The notes under the pieces are model-generated. The model was not told where the DNA came from and searched no databases. It saw nothing but the letters and a program-made list of their open reading frames with translations. A stretch of 64,000 bases of DNA from Macrostomum hystrix (Eukaryota > Platyhelminthes > Macrostomidae), in contig CATNEN010000037.1 in NCBI GenBank assembly GCA_950097015.1, positions 1,674,001-1,738,000 on the forward strand. The letters are read 5' to 3'. Positions 10,212 through 22,200 of this stretch are shown here, one piece after another; the stretch's first letter is position 1, and every line of letters starts with the position of its first letter. Made by a program: the position numbers and the translations under genes.

Positions 10212-13200
10212 TTACAAAATAGTACTCAAACGAACTGTCCGACCTTGAGCAACACAGGCTTGCGTATCGGTAGCGTTAAAACTAGCGCTAACATGATCGC
10301 TACTATTGTAATGACCCATACTACTGTCAGTAGAGTGATTCGGGCCGGCGCCAGGACTAGGTGAAGGCTTTCTTCGACTCTTGACTCGATGTCGGCTAGC
10401 CAACGCATCGATTGGTACCTGCTGGGCCTGCGACACAATGGGTTGGAGCGTTGGAAGTTATTTTAATTCGTTAGTTTAACGCATAATTAATCGTTTATTA
10501 AGAAGCTACTAATATTCTCGAAGAATTAGTTTTACAGCTGGGTGAAGTGAAGCTGTTCTGTTTATTCTCACTCCCTCTAGTACTCTATCTTACACTACGA
10601 TCCAATGGAGTAGGGAATCGAACCCCCGACCTTGGAGTCAGTTAAGTAGGCTGCAATCCCATATAGGCTAAACAGGTTTATAAAAAATTGTTGATGTCTT
10701 TCAATATTTAATCAGAAAATTTTATGATCTTTACCAATTTTAAACGATACTAAAAAGTAACGCTTCAAAATTATCCCGTTAAACATTGAAAAAGCAAAAA
10801 GCAAACAAAAGAACAACAAAAATGAGCAAAAAATAATTAAAATTGAGTAATTTTCTGTGTCATTATTGAATCAAAGATTTCTTAATCGGAAAGTGTAGAA
10901 AATACCAATTCATGTGAAAGGATTAGACATACAGTTAATAAGTTTTACGAATATGGTTAGAACATTTGACTTAATTACAGCCGAGAGGTCTGGAGTTCGA
11001 GTCAGGAATAATACGTGCCATTGAACTACCTGAGTTTTTACACCGACTCAGTAAAATGGGTACCAGTAGAAATTTGTGTGGTTGTGTGGCACCTTCAACC
11101 CCTCCCCAGTCCACGGACCGAATTTATTACCGATGAGTAATAATACCCAGGAGTTCGAAATTACCTTAAGCAAACCTGATTATCATATTGTTACTTGACT
11201 TTGGTTAATAGTTCAATTCACAGATTATATTATCAGTGCAACAAAAACTCAAACAAAGCATTAATTTTTACCTGTCTATCTATCTCTCTCTAGCAGGTAC
11301 ACATAATAAACAAACATAAATTCCATGTTCGTTGGTTTACAGTTTCTGAAATTTGATTTTTTAGCATCGTATTAGAACTTTCTTGCATAGTTCTCTGCTC
11401 TTGGGGGGCATTGGTTCTCTGCTGCTTGGGGGACATTGGTTCTCTGCTGCTTGGGGGGCATTGGTTCTCTGCTGCTTGGGGGGGCATTGGTTCTCTGCTG
11501 CTTGGGGGACATTGGTTCTGTGCTGCTTGGGGAGCATTGGTTCTCTGCTGCTTGGGGGACATTGGTTCTCTGCTGCTTGGGGGACATTGGTTTTCTGCTG
11601 CTTGGGGGACATTGGTTCTCTGCTGCAGGGGGGACATTGGTTCTCTGCTGCTTGGGGACATTGGTTCTCTGCTGCTTGGGGGGCATTGGTTCTCTGCTCT
11701 TGGGGGGCATTGGTTCTCTGCTGCTTGGGGGACATTGGTTCTCTGCTGCTTGGGGGACATTGGTTCTCTGCTGCTTGGGGGGCATTGGTTCTCTGCTGCT
11801 TGGGGGGCATTGGTTCTCTGCTGCTTGGGGGACATTGGTTCTCTGCTGCTTGGGGGGCATTGGTTCTCTGCTGCTTGGGGGGACATTGGTTCTCTGCTGC
11901 TTGGGGACATTGGTTCTCTGCTGCAGGGGGGACATTGGTTCTCTGCTGCTTGGGGGACATTGGTTCTCTGCTGCTGGGGGGACATTGGTTCTCTGCTGCT
12001 GGGGGGACATTGGTTCTCTGCTGCTTGGGGGGACATTGGTTCTCTGCTGCAGGGGGGACATTGGTTCTCTGCTGCAGGGGGGACATTGGTTCTCTGCTGC
12101 AGGGGGGACATTGGTTCTCTGCTGCAGGGGGGGACATTAGTTCTCTGCTGCAGGGGGACATTGGTTCTCTGCTGCAGGGGGGACATTGGTTCTCTGCTGC
12201 AGGGGGGACATTGGTTCTCTGCTGCAGGGGGGGACATTGGTTCTCTGCTGCAGGGGGGACATTGGTTCTCTGCTGCAGGGGGGACATTGGTTCTCTGCTG
12301 CTTGGGGGACATTGGTTCTCTGCTGCTGGGGGGACATTGGTTCTCTGCTGCTGGGGGGACATTGGTTCTCTGCTGCTGGGGGGACATTGGTTCTCTGCTG
12401 CAGGGGGGGACATTGGTTCTCTGCTGCAGGGGGGGACATTAGTTCTCTGCTGCAGGGGGGACATTGGTTCTCTGCTGCAGGGGGGACATTGGTTCTCTGC
12501 TGCAGGGGGGACATTGGTTCTCTGCTGCAGGGGGGGACATTGGTTCTCTGCTGCAGGGGGGACATTGGTTCTCTGCTGCAGGGGGGACATTGGTTCTCTG
12601 CTGCTTGGGGGACATTGGTTCTCTGCTGCTGGGGGGACATTGGTTCTCTGCTGCTGGGGGGACATTGGTTCTCTGCTGCTGGGGGGACATTGGTTCTCTG
12701 CTGCAGGGGGGGACATTGGTTCTCTGCTGCAGGGGGGGACATTAGTTCTCTGCTGCAGGGGGGACATTGGTTCTCTGCTGCAGGGGGGACATTGGTTCTC
12801 TGCTGCTGGGGGGACATTGGTTCTCTGCTGCAGGGGGGGACATTAGTTCTCTGCTGCAGGGGGGACATTGGTTCTCTGCTGCAGGGGGGACATTGGTTCT
12901 CTGCTGCAGGGGGGACATTGGTTCTCTGCTGCAGGGGGGACATTGGTTCTCTGCTGCAGGGGGGACATTGGTTCTCTGCTGCAGGGGGGACATTGGTTCT
13001 CTGCTGCAGGGGGGGACATTAGTTCTCTGCTGCAGGGGGGACATTGGTTCTCTGCTGCAGGGGGGGACATTAGTTCTCTGCTGCAGGGGGGACATTGGTT
13101 CTCTGCTGCAGGGGGGACATTGGTTCTCTGCTGCAGGGGGGACATTGGTTCTCTGCTGCAGGGGGGACATTGGTTCTCTGCTGCAGGGGGGACATTGGTT

Positions 13201-16200
13201 CTCTGCTGCTGGGGAGACTTCTGTCTGCTTAGGTTGTCACCCCGGAGCGATTTATTAATAAATAAAATTTATTGATTGGATTATTTGCGTCATTTGGACG
13301 TAACTTACTAAATCAATGGATGATATGCACCCCAAAATTCTGATTGTGCTACCTCGGAGGGGCTAGAATTGCCCGTTTAAACTAAGAAGGAATTATTTGA
13401 TTTACTAAACATTTACCGAGCCTTGATTTTCCCACCCAGCCGGCGAAGGGGACAGCTGCTGCGCTCTCAAGTGCGAACGATTTTCGGTGGCAACTGGAAC
13501 TCTCGAATTTGTTGGCTGATGCGGCGACGCTGGTTGCCTAGCAACCACTGAAGCCGGCACAGGTGCCGGCGGCCGAATCCCGGACGGTCGACGAGGCGCA
13601 ACCACCGGCGGATGCGACTTGTTCGTCGACAATTTTCTTATTTCGCTAGACGATACACCGACATCACCGACGACTGATGTTGTGGAAGACGAGGTCGACG
13701 TTCCGGACGACGACGAATCGTCAAGCAGAGCCGAAGCGTCTTCATTCAACAGGACGCCGCGATCGCTCTCGTCGACATTGTCGATGGTTGTTGGCGTTGG
13801 CAAAGTGTCGAACTGACGCAATTACGATCGTACGAAAAGTTTATTTTTTCTTTTAACATCTGTGTACTTTTAAGAGAGCGGTACTCAACTAAGCTAATAA
13901 TGAGTCTTTGTGCATTCGGCGAGGAAGAAATTAAATTATTGACAAGGAAAACTATTTAGGAATATCACAACAGTAAGGTTAAACAAACGCTTTTTATAAA
14001 ATCTGAATATAGAAAGACAACGAAGCTTAAGGCTACTGAAACAGAATACTGTGATTGCCTACATTTAAGCTAACTTAACAATATACGAGTGCTTGAACTG
14101 CGGGCATAATAGATCTAGGTCAGCTCACCTGAAAAATTTCCCGACCCGATTTCGGTGTCCGCACGGCCGACCGAGGAGCGCTGTAGCGTAAATTGGAAGA
14201 GTTGTCACAGGAAACAAGTAGTAGTATTAGTCAGTAGTATTAGTAGTAGTAGTAGTAGGTATCGGTAATAAGAGTAGTAAAAACTAATAATTAAATAGAG
14301 CTGCCCAGTCTATGGACTGAAGTCTAAACACTAAACATGAACAACAGTTTTATCACCACACGAGAATCACCGAGTTTCGTGTCGTGAAAGTCCACTATAT
14401 GGATAAAAAATTTTCTGCCCTTTACAATGAACTGACTTTCAAAGTCCTAATTCAGGTGCTATTTACCAGGTGTAATAACAAAAGCAATGAAGTGACTTGA
14501 AAAAGTGGAATTAGGAATCGAACCACCGACCCTTTAAGTCGTGAGTCTGACGCTCTAACCGCTAGGCTAAAACCCCCTTAATTAGTAATCGTATTGTAAG
14601 CAGTAGTTATATTAGTAATGATAGTACTAGTGGTAGTACTAGTAGCAGTGGTACTAGTTGAATTAGTAGTAGAGTAAAGGCTAAAATGTAAAACTCACCC
14701 TGCAGCGAATGCATAATGAGAAATATGGAAATTATTATCTGAGTAAAACTAGATTATTGATTAATTTAGCGATAAAGTAGGAGAATTTTTTTGTTATTTC
14801 GTAATAGAAATGGAGAGAAATTAAGAAAGTAGAAAATGTTACCAGTCAAAATTGAACTGAAAACTTCTAAAGTAACACAAAAATCAGAATTTCCCCCACC
14901 TGTCAGCAGGAGTCGAGGCGGTCTTGCCGGTGAGCAATGGCGGTTGCGGCTGCGGCTGCTCCGAATCGCTTTCCCCGCTTCCACTGCCGCTGCTACTGCT
15001 GCTGCTGCTGCTGTTGCTGCGTCTGCTGCTACTGCTGCTGCTGCGTCTGCTAACAGCGCTGCTGTTTTTTGCATTCTCTTTGCGCGTTGCACTGCAGGAA
15101 ATGGGGACAAAATGGTTGCCAATGTAAAGAAAATGGTCTTAAATAAGTTTTAAATTACAAATACTTGTAAGCACACTCAAACTTACACCTCAAAAATGCT
15201 TCATTGTGCACCACAAAATCACCTTAAATTTACACCCGAAATTATCCTACATACGCTCGTATAAGAGGTTGTAGCCTAGGTCGGGGGTTCGATTCCTGAC
15301 TCCACTGGAACAATTTGTGTCCTTTAGCAAGACACTGCATTGTTTCAGTTCACCTAGCTGGTAAATGGGTACCAGCATTAGCTGGGGTAATTCAGGGTGG
15401 GTGTGGCGTCCCCCAGTCCATGGACTGAACAGCCGTACGCAGCCTTCAGATGCAATAGCTGCGGCTGTGCTGTCGGCTGCACGTCTGGCCCAATTAGGGC
15501 AGGTGTAATCAATTAGTAAACTTTTATCCTAAATGAACACCCGAAATCACCCTAAATGTACATCCGAAATCACCCTAAATGTACATCCGAAATCACCCTA
15601 AATGTACATCTGAAATCACCCTAAATGTACATCCGAAATCACCCTAAATGTACATCCGAAATCACTCAAATGTACATCCGAAATCACTCAAATGTACATC
15701 CGAAATCACTCAAATGTACATCCGAAATCACTCAAATGTACATCCGAAATCACCCTAAATGTATATCCGAAATCGCCCCACATGTACCCTCCAAATCACT
15801 ATCAATGTACACCCGAAATTACCCTATCCTAATGCAGTGAAGAAAGTGACCTTATCAGTGAGCAAACAATAATTTTATTCCTCACCTCTTGGTGCCAGCC
15901 ACAAGCGGCACCGAATCGTCTCGGCTTGACCTCTGAGCAGTTCGCGGCTTCCGACGCCCAGACAGTTCCAATGTGGCTGGCTCATTGGCTGTGGGTTCTA
16001 AAACAAATGACGGGTCTAGCACAGTTGCACATGACAAAACTGTCAATTAATAGATGCCAGGCCTCACTCACTAACTAGAGCTAAATGCTCACCTAGAGGC
16101 AAGGGTGAAACCATAGCCGTTGTTTGTATTCGTTGCTGCTGCTGCTGTTGCTGATTATAGGCTAACACACCCGCTCTAGCCGATGGAGGCGGTTGCCTTT

Positions 16201-19200
16201 GAGTGCGGGGTATTTGTAATATCGTACAGTCAATTGAAAAAAGGCGACAAGGCACAACCCATATTGGCCAATAAGAACCAAAACGTGGCTTTCCAACTCG
16301 GTATCTAAACCTATCGCAGTTGTAGCGATGCCAAATAGCGCAGATGCTGTTTTAATGTCCCATTTTAATTGAACAGCACAAACGAGAATTTAATTACCAA
16401 GAAAAGCTGTTAACTACTTACTCGAAGCGAAAAATGTTTCGCTTTTGACTGACAAGTTTACTGAAATACAATGCGCTTTTTTATTTTCATTTTGTCTATG
16501 GTCCAAGGTAGTCTAAATTATACGCTCGTAGAATAGGTAGTAAATTTATCCCGTTTTAGAAATATCTTACCAAAGACTATACTAGTGCCAACCTACTTAT
16601 GCGTACATCCCTAGCGACCACTCGAATAAATGTACACCTGAACAAACATCAAAAGTACAATCCAAGAAACTTCCAATGTACACCCGAAGGAACCTAAAAT
16701 GTGCGCCCAAAATTTTTTTTAAATTCACACTTAAATAAATCTTAAATTTGCACAAGAATAAATATTTTATAAACACCACAAAAATCTATCATTTACTGCC
16801 GAAAAACCTGAAATAGGACTTAAGAATAGAATGGGCAATTAGAATAGGATAGACAGGCGAGAAAGTAAAAAAGAATATAAAATATACGACCTTTCCTCGC
16901 TGGAATGATTCTTATCAGATTATTTTCAAGCTGTTGGACTTTCTAATTACAAATATTTCATTTTTAAGGTCGGCAGATAAATTTATAGTTTAGCAGATAG
17001 ATTGGTAGATGGATTAAATGTAAATCTAGATAATTAGTTTAGCAGATAACTTAGTAGATTGGCATTGGCAAATAGATTTGTAGATAAGCAGATATATTTG
17101 TAGAGTTGGCTGATAGATTTATAGAAATGGCAGATGAATTTTTTTAATTCGCAGATAGGCTTGTTGATCAGCAGACAAAGTAGTAGATTGGCAGATGTAT
17201 TTGTACAATGGCAGATAGATTAGTAAATTATCAGATAGATGTATAGATAAAAGCATAGATTGGTAGAATGACTGGTATATTTGTAGCTCGGCAGATAGAT
17301 TAGCAGATTGGCAGATGGATTTATGTATTAACAGATGGATTAAAAGAGTGGCAGATAGATTTGTAGATTGGCAGATAGATTAGTAAAATGGCAGATAGGT
17401 TAGTAGAATGGCAGATAGATTAGTAGAATGGCAGATAGATTAGTAGAATGGCAGATAGATTTGTAGATTGGCAGATAGATAAGTAAAATTGCAGATAGGT
17501 TAGTAGAATGGCAGATAGATTAGTAGAATGGCAGATAGATTTGTAGATTGGCAGATAGATTAGTAAAATGGCAGATAGGTTAGTAGAATGGCAGATAGAT
17601 TAGTAGAATGGCAGATAGATTAGTAGAATGGCAGATAGATTAGTAGAATGGCAGATAGATTAGTAGAATGGCAGATAGATTAGTAGAATGGCAGATAGAT
17701 TAGTAGAATGGCAGATAGATTGGTAGATTGGCAGATAGATTAGTAGAATGGCAGATAGATTAGTAGAATGGCAGATAGGTTAGTAGAATGGCAGATAGAT
17801 TGGTAGATTGGCAGATAGATTGGTAGAATGACAGATGGTTACAATACAGTTTAAACAGCAACTCTTACCCATCCTCCACAGCCTTAACCCGCTCCAGCGT
17901 GGCCATCTTGGCCTCCTGCCTCTCCTGCTCCCTGGCGAAGCGTCTCTCAGCGTCGGCCCTGGCGAAGCTGGGCCTGGCGCTGTGCCGGGTGGACGGGCGA
18001 CGCTCGAAGCGGGCGGAGCGGCGCTGGCTGGTGCCGAACTGTCGCTCGCGAACCAGGCCGGACTCGGTGCGGAAGCTGTGGTAGAATCTGGACCGCATTC
18101 TTAGCAGCTGCTTGGCTTTGGTTGGCGGGCCGCGAGTTTCAACTAGGCGAAAGAATGAATGATGCTCAACTGCGCAGCGCCACAGGTGCTTGCAGGACTG
18201 AGTGTCAGCCAGGTTGAATACGAACACATGGTCCTGCTGGGCGCCCTGGGATGCCGAAGGCGAATAAAAGCCAGGGCTCAACTTATGTAAAAAACGATCG
18301 AATGGGGTTTTGGTTAAACAGTATTACAGTCAGGGCAGTCAAGGGAGGCAGGGGAGTCAGGTGAGGCAGGGGAGTCAGGTGAGGCAGGGGAGTCAGGCGA
18401 GGCAGGGGAGTCAGGGGAGGCAGGGGAGTCAGGGGAGGCAGGGGAGTCAAGGGAGGCAGGGAGTCAGGGGAGGCAGGGAGGCAGGGGGAGTCAGGGGAGT
18501 CGGTAGGTGAAGGCCATTATTAATCAGCAATGCTGGTAAATAGCTATTATACGAGCTAAAAATGCAAATTATCCCAAAGACAACAAAGCAACAAACCTGA
18601 TTGTCATCCTCAGTAACCACTATTTTTAGCTTGCTCTTGTTGAATTCTATTTTAATAATTCGCGGCCTAAAAAGTATTCGGGAACAGTGATTAGTAAGCG
18701 ACGCAAAAGTAATGGAGAATATTATTATAATGGATTGGACATAAAAGTGCATTCTTATTCTAGCTCACCAGAAGAATAAGCCAATCTTTTCGTCTCGATC
18801 ATAAACTAGAATACCAGTAGGTGTGAGGCCAAGGTGATAGGTGCGACCGTCCTTGCCCTGCACAATATAATCAATAGTATAGAGAATACAATTAGATATC
18901 ATTAACAAACAAAAAGATTGTTGTTAGCAACCGGCAAACAAATATCTAAGCAAAATATTCAGCCTGTATGCCCCTTGCTGGCCACCAAGCTTCAGTAATT
19001 TTTGCGCGCGATCCTAAATTAGAACTTGGCTAACAATTTAGAGTGATTTTAATTAGGAGACACTGTGTCGCAGATAAGATTTGGCGCAAAATAAATTTAG
19101 GGCAGTGTGACAGCTCTGAAAGAGTCAGACACACCAGGTGGAGAAGTACAAGATAAGTCAGCGATTAGAAGCCTCAAACAGAATGCGGCCACTTTTTTAC

Positions 19201-22200
19201 AGAAGAGAATTGCGAGGAATAAAAATTATAATCTTGGTATTTTATCCTTGACTCACTGACTCATTCGTTGACTCACTGGCTCATTCGTTGACTCGCTGAC
19301 TCATACGTTGACTCGTTGAGTCATACGTTGACTCACTGACTCATTCGTTGACTCGCTGACTCATTCGTTGACTCACTGACTCATTCGTTGACTCACTGAC
19401 TCATTCGTTGACTCACTGACTCATTCGTTGACACACTTACTCATTTGTTGACTCACTGACTCATTCGTTGACTCACTGACTCATTCGTTGACTCACTGAC
19501 TCATTCGTTGACACACTTACTCATTTGTTGTGTCAATTACACATTAGTTGACTCACTGACTCATTTGTTGACACACTGACTCATTTGTTGACACACTGAC
19601 TCATTTGTTGTGTCAATTACACATTAGTTGACACACTGACTCATTTGTTGTGTCAATTACACATTAGTTGACTCACTGACTCATTTGTTGACACACTGAC
19701 TCATTTGTTGTGTCAATTACACATTAGTTGACTCACTGACTCATTTGTTGACACACTGACTCATTTGTTGTGTCAATTACACATTAGTTGACACACTGAC
19801 TCATTTTTTGTGTCAATTACACATTAGTTGACACACTGACTCATTTGTTGTGTCAATTACACATTAGTTGACTCACTGACTCATTTGTTGACACACTGAC
19901 TCATTTGTTGTGTCAATTACACATTAGTTGACTCACTGACTCATTTGTTGACACACTGACTCATTTGTTGACACACTGACTCATTTGTTGACACACTGAC
20001 TCATTAGTTGACTCACTGACTCATTTGTTGTGTTAATTACACATTAGTTGACTCACTGACTCATTTGTTGTGTCAATTACACATTATTTGACTCACTGAC
20101 TCATTCGTTGACCCCCTGACTCACGAATGACTGATTTATAGACTCACTGATTCAAAATCTAGGTTAGTGACTGCCTCATCGGCCAATTTCCATTGAAACA
20201 GGTGAAATATTACTATTATAAAAACAAACAATTCACAATAAAGCATAACTCACCGAGACCGTGTGCATATCAACTCCATAGTTTTCAAGATTTTTCACCT
20301 TGCTTAAGTACATTCTTTCGCACAGGGCCGGCGCTAAGTTGCGATTCCTAGAAAATTTGTTTAAAAAATAATGCTAGCCCAATAAATCCGGAAAATTGTC
20401 CGCTTGAAATGGAGATAACTTGTAAGATTTAAGCCGTCACTTACGCCAATTTTCTGTACTCGTCAAGCACTCGCAGTTCAAAGGCCTCAGTCTGCTGCCT
20501 TTCTGGCAGAAATTTAAATTGCGACACAAAACTGGCGGCGTGCCTGGCGGGGTCGAAGTCGTCCTCTTCGGCTGGAAAAAAATGAGGCCACTGACTCAAT
20601 CAGTATGACTAAACTGACTCACAAAGTATGACTAAACGGACTCAACCAGCATGACTCAACTGACTCACACAGCATGACTAAACGGACTCAACCAGCATGA
20701 CTCAACTGACTCACACAGCATGACTAAACGGACTCAACCAGCATGACTCAACTGACTCACACAGCATGACGAAACGGACTCAACCAGCATGACTCAACTG
20801 ACTCACCCAGCATGACTAAACTGACTCACCCAGCATGACTCAACTGACTCACCCAGCATGACTCAACTGACTCACCCAGCATGACTCAACTGACTCACCC
20901 AGCATGACTCAACTGACTCACAAAGTATGACTAAACGGACTCAACCAGCATGACTCAACTGACACACCCAGCATGACTAAACGGACTTAACCAGCATGAC
21001 TCAACTGACTCACCCAGCATGACTCAACTGACTCACAAAGTATGACTAAACGGACTCAACCAGCATGACTCAACTGACACACACAGCATGACTCAACTGA
21101 CTCACCCAGCATGACTCAACTGACTCACCCAGCATGACCCAACTGACTCACCCAGAATGACCCAACTGACTCACCCAGTGTGACCCAACTGACTCACCCA
21201 GCATGACCCAACTGACTCACCCAGTGTGACCCAACTGACTCACCCAGCATGACCCAACTGACTCATCCAGTGTGACCCAATCCACTCACCTTGTATGATC
21301 AAAGCCGCCAGCTCCGCCGCTTTGGCCTCGTCTCGGCAGGGCAGTCGGCCATCTCGAATGTCTGAGCGCAGTTGCAGCACAAACAGGTAGCTGAAGAATT
21401 CAGTTAGGTTACATTAGATCAAGCTTTGCCCTGTCTATGTACCCGTGCATCCATTAACTTCATGTACTTTAAAACATCCGTGAAAGTATTCTATACCCAA
21501 TACCCTAGTCGTATTAAAAGCGGACATTCGCATTACACTTGCAATCAATAAAACGGACACGGTGTCAATTTCGTTATAGTTTTATGCGCAATTACTGCCA
21601 TAGCGATACAGTAAATGGGCCCCCTCACCGTGTTAGCTCCTCCTTCAGATAATTGTCCGGCTCGCTAGAGTAGAATTTCACACTAAAGTGAAATGTGAAC
21701 GGCGGACCAGCTACAATGGCGCGTTGAAACAACATGATTATAACAAACAAATATTAAATTAGACACAGGTACGATATGCATTTTATTAGTCTGCATAATT
21801 TCCTCGTAGCTGTCTGAATGCATCACAATTTTGCTTAGAATATATTTGACTAATTGACACCTGTCTCTGTTCCCCTAACCACCTGTCTCTGTTCCCCTAA
21901 CCACCTGTCTCTCTTCCCCTAACCACCTGTCTCTCTTCCCCTAACCACCTGTCTCGCTTCCCTTAACCACCTGTCTCTCTTCCCCTAACCACCTGTCTCT
22001 CTTCCCCTAACCACCTGTCTCTCTTCCCCTAACCACCTGTCTCTCTTCCCCTAACCACCTGTCTCTCTTCCCCTAACCACCTGTCTCTCTTCCCCTAACC
22101 ACCTGTCTCTCTTCCCCTAACCACCTGTCTCGCTTCCCCTAACCACCTGTCTCTCTTCCCCTAACCACCTGTCTCTCTTCCTCTTACCACCTGTCTCTCT

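Noticed and set aside
10226-10438. 70-codon minus-strand frame with a membrane-like helix ([20 protein letters not shown])
   Set aside because: It overlaps the last EPB41L5-like exon in another frame. The splice phase from exon 13812-13417 selects the Ser/Pro-rich frame ending STIL.
11290-13275. Several 80-490-codon frames with CSREPMSP or HWFSAAGG repeats
   Set aside because: Artefacts of the 25-bp array in an intron; frames shift with every change in G-run length.
14456-14590. Possible tRNA gene on the minus strand
   Set aside because: A and B boxes are clear, but no cloverleaf with a paired acceptor stem can be drawn and SINE body sequence follows.
14766-15153. Ala-rich and Leu-rich frames over exon 12 of the EPB41L5-like gene
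   Set aside because: The exon is a CAG/AGC-rich tract open in several frames; phase-matched splicing on both sides selects the poly-Ser frame.
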